64,000 nucleotides of DNA from Streptomyces sp. NBC_00457 (GCF_036014015.1 NZ_CP107905.1:7564001-7628000); one strand, 5' to 3'. Shown: positions 34,461 through 43,225, numbered from the stretch's first letter. Notes: generated from the letters alone by a model not told the origin. Program-made: numbers and translations.

Positions 34461-37271
34461 ATGGACAGGCGCTACGAGATCTACTGTCTCGCCGACCGGA
34501 TCTTCTACGAGACACCGGACCGTCTGCCCGCCGTCGACGCCGGTACCGGCGCCGCCGCTCTCTACGAGGCCGCACAGCGGCCGGTCCCGGGAGGCTGGCG
34601 GAGCTTCACCTCCGGTGACTGGCTCCAGCTCGCCCCGGTCGACGAGCACGGCACGCCGTGCCCCGGGCTCCCCAGCCAGGGCTGGAAGATCCACGTCTCG
34701 GCCTGCCTCGACAACGCCGAGAAGACCGCCGCCAGACTGTGGGACTACTGCGTACCGCGCGGCATCCCCTTCAAGTTCGTGCCCGGCGCCCAGCCGCTGC
34801 TCCTGCGCAACTCCAAGTACGCCGCCCGCGGTGACAGCGGCAAGTTCGCCACGCTCTACCCGGCGGACGAGACCGAACTCCACCGGATCTTCCAGGAGTT
34901 GGGCGACCTGCTGGCCGGCGAACCGGGCCCCGCGATCCTCAGCGATCTGCGCTGGAACGAGGGCCCGCTGTATGTGCGCTACGGCGGCTTCACCGAACGC
35001 CACTGCGTCGACGAGAACGGCGTCGTCGTCCCCGCCGTCGAGGACCCGGACGGCCGGCTGGTCCCCGACCGGCGGGACCCCGCCTTCCGGCCCCCCGCGT
35101 GGGTGACACTCCCGGAGTTCCTGCGCCCGCACCTCGACGCGCGCAACGCCACCACCACCCGCGACCTGCCGTACCGCATCGAACGGGCGCTGCACTTCTC
35201 CAACGGGGGCGGGGTCTACGCCGGCACCGATGTGCGGACCGGCGAGGAGGTCGTGCTGAAGGAGGCCCGGCCGTACGCGGGACTCACCGTGGACGGAGCG
35301 GATGCCGTGACCCGGCTGGAACGGGAGAAGGCGGCTCTGGAGCGGCTCACCGGGCTGGGTGTCGCACCCGAGGTACGGGACTGGTTCACCCTCGGCGACC
35401 ACCGCTTCCTCGTGATGGATTTCCTGGCGGGCAGCACCCTCAACTCCGCGATCGTGCGACGTCATCCGCTGCTCCAGCCCGAACCGGACCCGGACGCCGT
35501 AGCCGCATACACCCGCTGGGCGTTAGAGGTGCACCGCGCCACCGAGACGGCCGTTGCCGCCGTGCACGAGCGCGGACTGGTCTTCAACGACCTGCACCCG
35601 CTCAACATCATGCTCGCGCCGGACGACCGGACCGTCCGCCTGCTCGACTTCGAGGCCGCCACGCCCGTCGGCGAACACCACGGCCAGACCATCGCCCACC
35701 CCGGCTTCGCCGCCCCCTCCGACCGCGCAGGCCACGACGTCGACCACTACGCCCTCGCCTGTCTGCGACTCGCACTCTTCCTGCCCATGACGTCCCTGCT
35801 CGTCATCGACCGCGGCAAGGCCGCGCACCTCGCGGAGATCGCGGCCGACCAGTTCCCGGACCTGCCGCGGCAGTTCCTGGACGAGGCGGTCCGTGTCATC
35901 ACGGGTGAGCGGCAGCCCGGCGGCGCGCCGGGTGCTCGCGATCGGGCTGCCGGCGGTGTGGGGCGCCCTGGCGGTGGCCGCGGACGGGGCGGCCTCCAGG
36001 ACCGGCGGTTCGATGCCGCGCCCGGCGCCGCGGCCAGGCTCCCCGCCGATCCCGCGGGCCGGCGGGAATCCCCGCAGGGCGGCGCGCCGGGTGCTCGCGA
36101 TCGGGCTGCCGGCGGTGTGGAGCGCCCCAGCGGTGCCCGCGGACGGGGCGGCCTCCAGGACCAGCGGTTCGATGCCGCGCCCGGCCCCGCCTCCATGGTG
36201 CGGGCGATCCTCCGTTCCGCCACGCCCGGCCGGGACGACCGGCTCGTGCCCGGTGACATCGCTCAGTTCTCCGAGGGGGGCGGCCTCGGTATGGCGTACG
36301 GCGCCGCCGGAGTCCTCTACGCGCTCGACGAGACGGGGAACGGGCGCTGGGAGGAGGGTGAGCAGTGGCTCCTGGACCACACCGATCCGCCGCCCGACGG
36401 GACACCGCCCGGCTTCTACGACGGCCTCGCCGGGGTGGCGTACCTTCTCGACCGCCTCGGACACACCGGCCGTGCGCTCGATCTCATGAGCCGCGTCCTC
36501 GACGAGCCATGGCAGCGGCTCGCCCCCGGCCTGCACGGCGGACTCGCGGGCCTCGGGCTCACCCTCGACCAGCTGGCCCGTACGACGGCGGAGCCGGGGC
36601 TGCGCGACCACGCGATGACGGCGGCCCGCATCCTCGCGGAACGGGACCACTCGGCGGGCAGGCGGGCGGGACTGCTGGACGGCGCGACCGGACCGGCGCT
36701 GTTCTTCCTGCGGCTGTACGAGTCCACCGGTGACCGCGGGCTCCTCGACCACGCGGCGTCCGCGCTCCGCGCCGACCTCGCCCGGTGCGTACGGGACGAC
36801 ACCGGCACCCTCGCCGTGGACGAGGGCTTCCGCACCATGCCGTACCTCGGGTCGGGCAGTGCCGGCATCGGCACGGTCATCGAGGACTACCTCGTCCACC
36901 GCCCCGACGACGAGGAGTTCGCCCGGGCCCGCAACGACATCGCGCCGGCGGCCCGATCCCGGTACTACGCGCAGCCCGGCCTCTTCCACGGGCGCGCGGG
37001 GATGATCTTGCACCTCGCCCGGACGGGGGCCGCACGTGCCGACCTGGACGCGCAGACCGCCGCACTCGGCTGGTACGCCATGCCGTACGAGGGCGAACTC
37101 GCCTTCCCCGGCGAGCAGATGATGCGCCTCTCCATGGACCTGGCCACCGGCACCGCGGGCTGCCTGCTCGCCACCACCGCGGCCCGCCCCGGCCGCACCG
37201 CGGCGCTCCCCTTCCTTCCGCCGCTGCCCGCCGCTGCGGCGGCCCACGAACCGGCCCGAGAAGGGTCGTGA
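34461..37271 (+). CDS. ramC: RamC-like class III lanthipeptide synthetase
   Basis: A 936-residue modifying enzyme for the SapB precursor. Residues 1-230 are the lyase-like RamC N-terminal region. The kinase domain follows with Lys267 in VLKEARPY, Asp377 and Asn382 in FNDLHPLNIML, and Asp396 in LLDFEAA; it phosphorylates Ser residues of RamS for elimination. The C-terminal third is a LanC-like cyclase fold (GLGMAYGAAGVLYAL, FHGRAGMILHLAR) lacking the zinc-binding Cys/His, as in class III. Between kinase and cyclase lie two copies of a 53-codon direct repeat (35919-36187). ATG 34461 has GAGGAGG. The leader holds a TPP-type riboswitch. Confidence 0.93.
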   Translation: MDRRYEIYCLADRIFYETPDRLPAVDAGTGAAALYEAAQRPVPGGWRSFTSGDWLQLAPVDEHGTPCPGLPSQGWKIHVSACLDNAEKTAARLWDYCVPRGIPFKFVPGAQPLLLRNSKYAARGDSGKFATLYPADETELHRIFQELGDLLAGEPGPAILSDLRWNEGPLYVRYGGFTERHCVDENGVVVPAVEDPDGRLVPDRRDPAFRPPAWVTLPEFLRPHLDARNATTTRDLPYRIERALHFSNGGGVYAGTDVRTGEEVVLKEARPYAGLTVDGADAVTRLEREKAALERLTGLGVAPEVRDWFTLGDHRFLVMDFLAGSTLNSAIVRRHPLLQPEPDPDAVAAYTRWALEVHRATETAVAAVHERGLVFNDLHPLNIMLAPDDRTVRLLDFEAATPVGEHHGQTIAHPGFAAPSDRAGHDVDHYALACLRLALFLPMTSLLVIDRGKAAHLAEIAADQFPDLPRQFLDEAVRVITGERQPGGAPGARDRAAGGVGRPGGGRGRGGLQDRRFDAAPGAAARLPADPAGRRESPQGGAPGARDRAAGGVERPSGARGRGGLQDQRFDAAPGPASMVRAILRSATPGRDDRLVPGDIAQFSEGGGLGMAYGAAGVLYALDETGNGRWEEGEQWLLDHTDPPPDGTPPGFYDGLAGVAYLLDRLGHTGRALDLMSRVLDEPWQRLAPGLHGGLAGLGLTLDQLARTTAEPGLRDHAMTAARILAERDHSAGRRAGLLDGATGPALFFLRLYESTGDRGLLDHAASALRADLARCVRDDTGTLAVDEGFRTMPYLGSGSAGIGTVIEDYLVHRPDDEEFARARNDIAPAARSRYYAQPGLFHGRAGMILHLARTGAARADLDAQTAALGWYAMPYEGELAFPGEQMMRLSMDLATGTAGCLLATTAARPGRTAALPFLPPLPAAAAAHEPAREGS
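35919..36187. repeat. 159-bp-period direct repeat inside ramC
   Basis: Two copies about 110 bp long start at 35919 and 36078 (GGCGGCGCGCCGGGTGCTCG...) and are in frame, giving GGAPGARDRAAGGV...GGLQD.RFDAAPG twice. They lie in the kinase-cyclase linker and are absent from what I know of RamC proteins. Confidence 0.88.
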
Positions 37272-37306
37272 CACACACAACCCGTCCCCACGAAAGGACG
37301 ACCGAC

Positions 37307-37435
37307 ATGGCACTGCTCGACCTGCAGACACTCGAAGTCCCCGAAGACGACGGCATGGACGGCGGCGGCGCGAACAGCAATCTCAGCGTCACCGGCTGCC
37401 CCGGCAAGAGCAGCCTGAGCCTGCTCAGCTGCTGA
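37307..37435 (+). CDS. ramS: RamS-like SapB precursor peptide
   Basis: A 42-residue class III lanthipeptide precursor. The leader MALLDLQTLEVPEDD matches the LLDLQ-type leader of RamS/AmfS recognised by the synthetase. The core has two SxxSxxxC units: Ser24-Ser27-Cys31 and Ser35-Ser38-Cys42, the pattern that forms the two rings of SapB, the amphiphilic surfactant for aerial hyphae. The two units are joined by PGK, and Cys is the very last residue. An AAAGGA lies upstream of ATG 37307. Confidence 0.95.
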   Translation: MALLDLQTLEVPEDDGMDGGGANSNLSVTGCPGKSSLSLLSC

Positions 37436-37566
37436 GATCGAGGCACCGCCTCCCTGCCGGCCCCGGACGGCTTCTCCGCCGCCCGGGGCCGGTGCGATGC
37501 CGACAAAAGGACGATGAAAGGCCGCAGGAGGCCGACGGAAGGACGAAGCGGGTCAGGAGGGATCAC

Positions 37567-39279
37567 ATGTCTCAAGTCCCCGCCGTCTCACGGCGGTTCG
37601 TGCGGGACACCGTGCGGCAGGGCGCCGCGCCCGCCGTGACCGTACTGGTGGCCGGTGTGCTGCTGGCCGCCACCGCACTCGCACTGCCCGCCGTGACCGG
37701 GCGGGCCCTCGATCTGCTGCTGGCCGGACGGCACGGTGAGGCGGGCAGGTGGGTGGTGCTGTGCGCCGTCCTCACCGCGGTCGCCGTCCTGGCCGGGGCC
37801 GTGGAGGGCATGGTGACCGCCAGTGGCAGCGCGGGAGCGACGGCCCGGATCCGCACAACGGTGCTGCGGCATCTGCTCGATGCCGGGCCGCGGGCGGGCG
37901 AACGGTTCGCGCACGGGGACCTCGTGGCGCGGCTCGTCGGAAACGCCGCTCAGGCCGGGACCGTGCCCGTGGCGCTCGCCGCCGCGCTGGCTGCCGTCGT
38001 CACGCCGGTCGGCGGGCTGGTCGCCCTCGCCCTCACCGATGTCGTCACCGCCGGTGTGGTGCTGATCGGGATGCCCCTGCTCGTCCTGCTCGTCAAGGTC
38101 TTCGTCCGGACCTTCGGCGACCACACCGACCGCTATCTGCGCGCCCAGGGCGAGATGGCGGGACGCCTCACGGAGGCGCTGCGCGGGGCCCGTACCATCG
38201 CCGCGGCCGGTACCCGCGAACGGGACGCGGCCCGTATCCTCGCGCCGCTGCCCGAACTGTCCCGGCAGGGACACCTCGTCTGGCGGATCATGGGCCGCTC
38301 CACCGCGCAGGCCTCCCTGCTCCTGCCCCTGCTCGAACTCGCCGTCCTCGTCGTCGCCGGACTCCGCGTCGCGGCCGGAGAACTGAGCGTCGGCGGCATG
38401 CTGGCCGCATGGCGGTACGCCGTCCTGGCCACCGGCGCCGGCGGGATCGTCGAAGAGCTCAGCGGCCTGATCCGCGGCCGCGGCGCGGCGCTACGGCTCG
38501 GCGAGGTGCTCGACCAGCCCGTCACGGTGTACGGCACAGTCCGCGAACTTCCGCCGGGCGACGGCACTCTGGAGTTCCGCGGCGTCACTCTGCGCCACGC
38601 GGACCGGGAGGTGCTGCGCGGAATCGACCTGCGGCTGCCGGGCGGTACGGCGGTCGCCGTCGTCGGCCGCTCCGGCAGCGGCAAATCGGCCCTGGCCGCC
38701 CTCGCCGGGCGGCTCACCGACCCCGACACGGGCACGGTCCTCCTCGACGGTGTCCCGCTCCCCGCGCTGACCCGTCGGACACTGCGCCGCGAGACCGGGT
38801 ACGCCTTCGCGCGGCCGGCCCTGCTCGGCGGCACCGTCGGCGGCACCATCGCCTTCGGTGCGTACGACCCCGGCGAGCGGGCCGTCGCCGACGCGGCCCG
38901 CGCCGCCTGCGCCGACGACTACGTACGCCGGCTGCCCGACGGATACGGCACGGCCGTCGCCGACGCGCCGCTGTCCGGCGGGGAGGCCCAACGCCTGGGT
39001 CTGGCACGGGCGTTCGCGCACGCCGGGCGGCTGCTCGTGCTCGACGACGCCATGTCCAGCCTCGACGCCGTCACCGAACTGAAGGTGTCCCGCGCGCTCC
39101 TGCACGGCAGTGGCGCCCGCACCTGCCTGATCGTCGCCCACCGCGCCGCCACGGCCGCCCGCGCGCGGCAGGTGGTGTGGCTGGCGGACGGACGGGTCCG
39201 TGCGGTGGGAACGCATACGCAGCTGTGGCAACTCCCCTCCTACCGCGAGGTGTTCGCAGAGGAGGCCGTCGATGCCTGA
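37567..39279 (+). CDS. ramA: RamA-like ABC exporter half-transporter
   Basis: A 570-residue half-ABC exporter: six helices (about 1-310) and a nucleotide-binding domain. It has Walker A GRSGSGKSA, signature LSGGEAQR, and Walker B LLVLDDAMSSLD, where Asp replaces the usual catalytic Glu. With RamB it should form a heterodimer exporting modified RamS. ATG 37567 has AGGAGG upstream. Its stop overlaps the ramB start by 8 bp (ATGCCTGA). Confidence 0.92.
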   Translation: MSQVPAVSRRFVRDTVRQGAAPAVTVLVAGVLLAATALALPAVTGRALDLLLAGRHGEAGRWVVLCAVLTAVAVLAGAVEGMVTASGSAGATARIRTTVLRHLLDAGPRAGERFAHGDLVARLVGNAAQAGTVPVALAAALAAVVTPVGGLVALALTDVVTAGVVLIGMPLLVLLVKVFVRTFGDHTDRYLRAQGEMAGRLTEALRGARTIAAAGTRERDAARILAPLPELSRQGHLVWRIMGRSTAQASLLLPLLELAVLVVAGLRVAAGELSVGGMLAAWRYAVLATGAGGIVEELSGLIRGRGAALRLGEVLDQPVTVYGTVRELPPGDGTLEFRGVTLRHADREVLRGIDLRLPGGTAVAVVGRSGSGKSALAALAGRLTDPDTGTVLLDGVPLPALTRRTLRRETGYAFARPALLGGTVGGTIAFGAYDPGERAVADAARAACADDYVRRLPDGYGTAVADAPLSGGEAQRLGLARAFAHAGRLLVLDDAMSSLDAVTELKVSRALLHGSGARTCLIVAHRAATAARARQVVWLADGRVRAVGTHTQLWQLPSYREVFAEEAVDA

Positions 39280-41587
39280 GACCGTCCGGGCGGTGCTTCC
39301 GCAGCTGCGCCGCGCGCCGCGCGCCGTCGTACGGCTGCTCGCCTGGTCGGTCCTGGAGACCGGCCAGACCTTCCTGTTCGGGTACGCGCTCGCCCGTGCG
39401 CTCGACGACGGGTTCCTGCGGGGCGAATCCGGCACCGGGGTGCGCTGGCTCGCCGGGGCCGCGCTCGCGGTGGTGCTCGGGGCGTTCGGGACGGCCCGGG
39501 TCTACGCGGCGCTGGCCGGAATCGTGGAGCCGATGCGCGACGACCTCGTGTGCCGGATCGTGCACCGGGCGCTGCGGAACCCGGACGGGGCGGCGGTGTC
39601 CCGGCTGACCCATCAGGTGGAGATCGCCCGCGACACCCTGGCAGGCCTGCTGCTGGTCTCCCGCACCTTTCTGCTCGCGGCGGTCGCGGCGCTGGCCGGT
39701 CTGCTCGCACTGGCCCCCGTCCTGCTGCTGATCGTCGTACCGCCGCTGGTCGCCGGGCTCGCGCTGTTCGCGGCGACGCTGCGGCCGCTGGCCCGGCGGC
39801 AGACCGCCTTCCTCGTCGCCGACGAAGCCGTCACAGCCGACCTGGACGCGGCGCTGGCGGGGCTGCGGGACATCGCGGCGGCCGGCGCCCAGCCACGGGT
39901 GGAGGCCGACACCGCCCGCCGTATCGACGCGGAGCTCCGGGCCGCCCGTGCCCTGGCCCGCTGGGGCACCCTCCGGGAGCTGGCCGTGGGGATCGCGGGC
40001 CGCCTGCCGATCGTCCTGCTGCTGGCGAGCGCCCCCTGGCTGCTCGGCCACGGCGTCACCCCCGGCGCCCTGGTCGCCGCCCTCGCCTACCTCACCCAGT
40101 CCCTGCTCCCCGCCCTCCAGAGCCTCGTCCTCTCCCTCGGCACCGCCGCCGCCCGCCTCGCCGTCGTCCTGAACCGCCTGACCCCCGACGACACGGAACT
40201 GCCCGAGCCACGCCCGCCACTCGACCGGGACACGCCGGGTGCCCTGGCATCCCGGCCCGCTGTCTCGTCACGCGGCCTCACCTCCGCCACCCTCCCGCCC
40301 GGTCGGGACACACCCGGCGCCCCGGGGCCCCGGCCCGCCGTCTCGGTGCGCGGCCGCACCTTCGGCCCGGAGCCGGCCGAGTCTCGGCCTCCCCGCGCCT
40401 CCCTTCCGCCCGGTCGGGGCACGCCCGGCGCCGCGGCATCCCGGCCCGCCGTCTCGGTGCGCGGCCGCACCTTCGGCCCGGAGCCGGCCGAGTCTCGGCC
40501 TCCCCGCGCCTCCCTTCCGCCCGGTCGGGACACACCCGGCGCCGCGGCATCCCGGCCCGCCGTCTCGGTGCGCGGCCGCACCTTCGGCCCGGAGCCGGCC
40601 GAGTCTCGGCCTCCCCGCGCCTCCCTTCCGCCCGATCGGGGCACGCCCGGCACCGCGGGGCCCCTGCCCGCCGTCTCCTTGCGCGGCCTCACCTTCGCCT
40701 ACGGGTCTCATGCCGAGCCGGTGCTGCGCGGACTGGACCTCGATCTGGTTCCGGGTGGGCATCTCGCGGTGGCCGGGCCCAGCGGGATCGGGAAGTCGAC
40801 GCTGACCGCGCTGATCGCGGGGGTGCTGGAGCCGGACCGGGGTGAGGTGCGGCTGTCGGGCGTGCCGGTGAGCGGGCGGCGGCCGGAGGCGTCGGCGGCC
40901 CTGCGGGTGCTCGTGCCGCAGGAGGCGTACGTGTTCACGGGGACGGTGCGCGAGAACGTCGCCTATCTGTGTCCCGAGCCGCCCTCCGATGCCGCAGTCC
41001 TGGCCTCGTGCGCCGCCGTCGGCGCGGACGGGCTCGTCGCCCGTCTGGGCGGGCCGGACGGACAGGTGGCTCCCGGGTCCCTGTCCGCGGGGGAACGGCA
41101 GTTGCTGGCGCTGGCGCGGGCCCATCTCGCCCCCGCGCCCCTCGTCCTGCTCGACGAGGCGACCTGCCATCTCGATCCCGCGGCCGAAGCCCGTGCGGAG
41201 CGTTCGTTCGCCGAGCGCGGGCGGGCGCGGGCCGGGGGCGCCCTGGTCGTCGTCGCACACCGCATCAGCTCGGCACGCCGCGCCGACCGCATCCTGGTGA
41301 TGGACGGCGCGCACACCGACTGCGGTACACACGAGGAACTGCTCGCACGGTCCGCCCTCTATCGGGATCTCGCCGGGAGCTGGGCGGAAGGGGCGCACCC
41401 GGACGTGGAGGCACACCCGGATACGGCGTCACACCCAGCCCTCTGCCCGGCAGATCCGGATGGCGTCGATCCGATTGCGGGCCCCGGTCTTGCGGGTGAT
41501 GGCCGCCATGTAGTTGCGCACGGTCCCGTTGGACAGATGGAGGCTGCTCGCGATCTCGGCGAACGAGGCGCCCGCGGCGGCCAGTGA
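39272..41587 (+). CDS. ramB: RamB-like ABC exporter half-transporter with linker repeats
   Basis: A 771-residue half-transporter, long for the family. Helices occupy about 1-300. Then comes a 150-residue Arg/Pro-rich linker of three perfect or near-perfect 37-residue repeats (VSVRGRTFGPEPAESRPPR...). The nucleotide-binding domain follows with Walker A GPSGIGKST, signature LSAGERQ and Walker B LVLLDEATCHLD with the catalytic Glu kept. The repeat unit looks like copies of the NBD's first strand (VSLRGLTFAYG). The last 53 codons run antisense into ramR and have no family resemblance, so the natural stop may have been lost. Confidence 0.88.
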   Translation: MPETVRAVLPQLRRAPRAVVRLLAWSVLETGQTFLFGYALARALDDGFLRGESGTGVRWLAGAALAVVLGAFGTARVYAALAGIVEPMRDDLVCRIVHRALRNPDGAAVSRLTHQVEIARDTLAGLLLVSRTFLLAAVAALAGLLALAPVLLLIVVPPLVAGLALFAATLRPLARRQTAFLVADEAVTADLDAALAGLRDIAAAGAQPRVEADTARRIDAELRAARALARWGTLRELAVGIAGRLPIVLLLASAPWLLGHGVTPGALVAALAYLTQSLLPALQSLVLSLGTAAARLAVVLNRLTPDDTELPEPRPPLDRDTPGALASRPAVSSRGLTSATLPPGRDTPGAPGPRPAVSVRGRTFGPEPAESRPPRASLPPGRGTPGAAASRPAVSVRGRTFGPEPAESRPPRASLPPGRDTPGAAASRPAVSVRGRTFGPEPAESRPPRASLPPDRGTPGTAGPLPAVSLRGLTFAYGSHAEPVLRGLDLDLVPGGHLAVAGPSGIGKSTLTALIAGVLEPDRGEVRLSGVPVSGRRPEASAALRVLVPQEAYVFTGTVRENVAYLCPEPPSDAAVLASCAAVGADGLVARLGGPDGQVAPGSLSAGERQLLALARAHLAPAPLVLLDEATCHLDPAAEARAERSFAERGRARAGGALVVVAHRISSARRADRILVMDGAHTDCGTHEELLARSALYRDLAGSWAEGAHPDVEAHPDTASHPALCPADPDGVDPIAGPGLAGDGRHVVAHGPVGQMEAARDLGERGARGGQ
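40331..40663. repeat. Three 111-bp tandem repeats inside ramB
   Basis: Units start at 40331, 40442 and 40553, each beginning CGGCCCGCCGTCTCGGTGCG, 111 bp apart and in frame. Degenerate half-copies flank them at about 40250 and 40664; the latter is the true start of the nucleotide-binding domain. Confidence 0.95.
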
Positions 41588-42058
41588 CAGCACGGTCAAC
41601 TCCCGCTGCGTCAGCGGGATCTGCGCGGCCCTGAGGAAGGTGAAGCCGAGCGAGGTGTCGACGAAACGCTCCCCCTTCGCGACGGCCCGGACGGCGGTCA
41701 CCAACTGCTCCGGCGACCCCTCCTTGTTGAGGTAGCCGAGGGCCCGCGCCTCGACCGCCCGTCTCAGCGGCCCCGGTCTGTTCGCGGTGCCGAGCACCAG
41801 CAGCCGGCAGGGTCCGGGATCCGGAGGGGGCCGGTCGGGGGCGCCGAGCCCCAGCGGCAGCTCCTCCAGCGGAGGCATGTCGTACGGGTCGGAGCAGCTC
41901 AGGTCCGCCACGCACACGTCCGGGGACAGGGACCGCACACACTTCGATGCCATGTGCCACGGCGCGTCGAAGACGTCCAGGTCCCCTTCCCGCGCCAGCC
42001 AGTCCGCGAGCGCCGAGCGTAAGAGACACTCGTCGTGCACCAGGAATACCCGGATCAC
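41429..42058 (-). CDS. ramR: RamR-like orphan response regulator
   Basis: A 209-residue NarL/FixJ-family regulator that activates the ram operon in Streptomyces. The receiver starts MIRVFLVHDECLLRSALADWL, with a phospho-acceptor-like Asp in VADLSC and Lys in GYLNKEGS, but the acidic pair is partly lost (HDE). The LuxR-type helix-turn-helix is PLTQRELTVLSLAAAGASFAEIASSLHLSNGTVRNYM. No kinase is adjacent. It is convergent with ramB, and its last 159 bp overlap the ramB 3' end. ATG 42058. Confidence 0.9.
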   Translation of the reverse strand: MIRVFLVHDECLLRSALADWLAREGDLDVFDAPWHMASKCVRSLSPDVCVADLSCSDPYDMPPLEELPLGLGAPDRPPPDPGPCRLLVLGTANRPGPLRRAVEARALGYLNKEGSPEQLVTAVRAVAKGERFVDTSLGFTFLRAAQIPLTQRELTVLSLAAAGASFAEIASSLHLSNGTVRNYMAAITRKTGARNRIDAIRICRAEGWV

Positions 42059-42213
42059 GTCCCGCTCCTTCGGTCCCGTGGTTCCGTGTACCGGTCACTT
42101 CGTCCGGTGTGCTGCTGTCCATCCTGGCGGGCGATTACCCGCGGCGTCGGCGAACATGGGCCCAAATCTGGACATGCAAAGGGAGACAGGGAAGTTGGGC
42201 GGGTTCCCCGGGC

Positions 42214-42247
42214 GGTTCGGTCGTCAGGTCGGTTCGGTCGTCAGGTC
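42214..42247. repeat. 17-bp tandem duplication setting the kstR stop
   Basis: GGTTCGGTCGTCAGGTC occurs twice head to tail (42214-42230, 42231-42247). The kstR stop codon (42224-42226) lies in the distal copy; because 17 is not a multiple of three, the duplication changes the reading frame and creates the end DLTTEPT. Confidence 0.85.
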
Positions 42248-42838
42248 GATCAGCCTGCACACCGTCTCGATGTCGATCTTCACCTGGGCGATGGACGCAC
42301 GGCCCGATAGCCAGGTGATCAGCGCCGAGTGCCAGGTGTGCTCGATGACGCGGACGGCGGAGAGCTGCTCGGGCGTGGGGTTCTCCAGGCCCATCGCGTC
42401 AAGGATGATCACGGTCGTCTGACGGGAGACCTGGTCGACCTCGGGCGAGACACTGCGGTCCGCGAAAGTGAGCGCGCGGACCATCGCGTCGGCGAGATGC
42501 GGCTCGCGCTGCAGCGCGCGGAACGCCCGCATCAGGGTCTCCGCGACCCGCTCCGCCGCCGTCTCCCCGGCCGGCGGCTTTTTCCGCAGGGTGCCGTGCA
42601 TGTGCTCCAACTGGTCCTGCATCGTGGCGACCAGCAGATGCACCTTGGACGGGAAGTACCGGTACAGCGTGCCGAGCGCCACCTGCGAGGACTCCGCGAC
42701 CTCCCGCATCTGCACCGCGTCGAAACCACCCCGGCTCGCCAGCTGCGCGCTCGCGTGCAGGATGCGACGACGGCGTGCCTCCTGCCGCTCGGTGAGGGGC
42801 GGAGAGGCGGGGTGCGAGGTACTGGCGTCCGCAGGCAT
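42224..42838 (-). CDS. kstR: KstR-like TetR-family repressor
   Basis: A 204-residue TetR regulator. The helix-turn-helix region RRRRILHASAQLASRGGF, DAVQMREVAESSQVALGTLY and RYFPSKVHLLVA (about 20-70) is strikingly like mycobacterial KstR, the repressor of cholesterol catabolism, whose ligand is a 3-oxo-cholestenoyl-CoA thioester. The ligand domain keeps MVRALTFADRSVSPEVDQV. Matches to the KstR operator consensus at four other places in the window support the call. It lies between ramR and the glycosyltransferase operon; its own start is far (388 bp) from the nearest site. Confidence 0.88.
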   Translation of the reverse strand: MPADASTSHPASPPLTERQEARRRRILHASAQLASRGGFDAVQMREVAESSQVALGTLYRYFPSKVHLLVATMQDQLEHMHGTLRKKPPAGETAAERVAETLMRAFRALQREPHLADAMVRALTFADRSVSPEVDQVSRQTTVIILDAMGLENPTPEQLSAVRVIEHTWHSALITWLSGRASIAQVKIDIETVCRLIDLTTEPT

Positions 42839-42959
42839 GGGTCCCGTTCCGTGACAGTCCGTGAGGGCGTGCGATCAGACAGCATGGCAGGCCCAGTACC
42901 TGCCCGGCGGATCATGTCGCAGACGCGGGGTCTGGCACGCACATCTGCGGCGTTGTCGT

Positions 42960-43060
42960 CGGTCGCCGACGCTCCGCGTCGACTCCCTCCTCCGCCTTGC
43001 AGCTGCACGCTCCCCCACGCTCGAACCGGCTTCGCTCGGCTCGCGCGGGAGGTACCCCCA
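42960..43060. repeat. Dispersed Streptomyces element
   Basis: Runs from GGTCGCCGACGCTCCGCG through CTTGCAGCTGCACGCTCC to GGGAGGTACCCCCA. Its distal part has the same ends as the short element at 24133-24170. I believe similar sequences are frequent between Streptomyces genes. Confidence 0.5.
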
Positions 43061-43225
43061 TCGCCCCCGCTCAGCCGCGCTGAGCAGGCGCCGCGGCTTT
43101 CCTGCGACCTGATCCGCCGGACAGGCACTGGTGGGGGTCGCGCCGTCGTGGCGTGAATCACCTGATCCTCCGCTCACAGCAGCCCTACCTGCCGGTAGAT
43201 TCAGAGCCTCTTGAACGATCAAGTC

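Noticed and set aside
35523..37331. 602-residue minus-strand frame opposite ramC
   Set aside because: Complement of the well-supported RamC coding sequence; no motif or ribosome site.
40331..40663. Tandem array considered as CRISPR or minisatellite outside a gene
   Set aside because: The 111-bp units are in frame within ramB and have no unique spacers.
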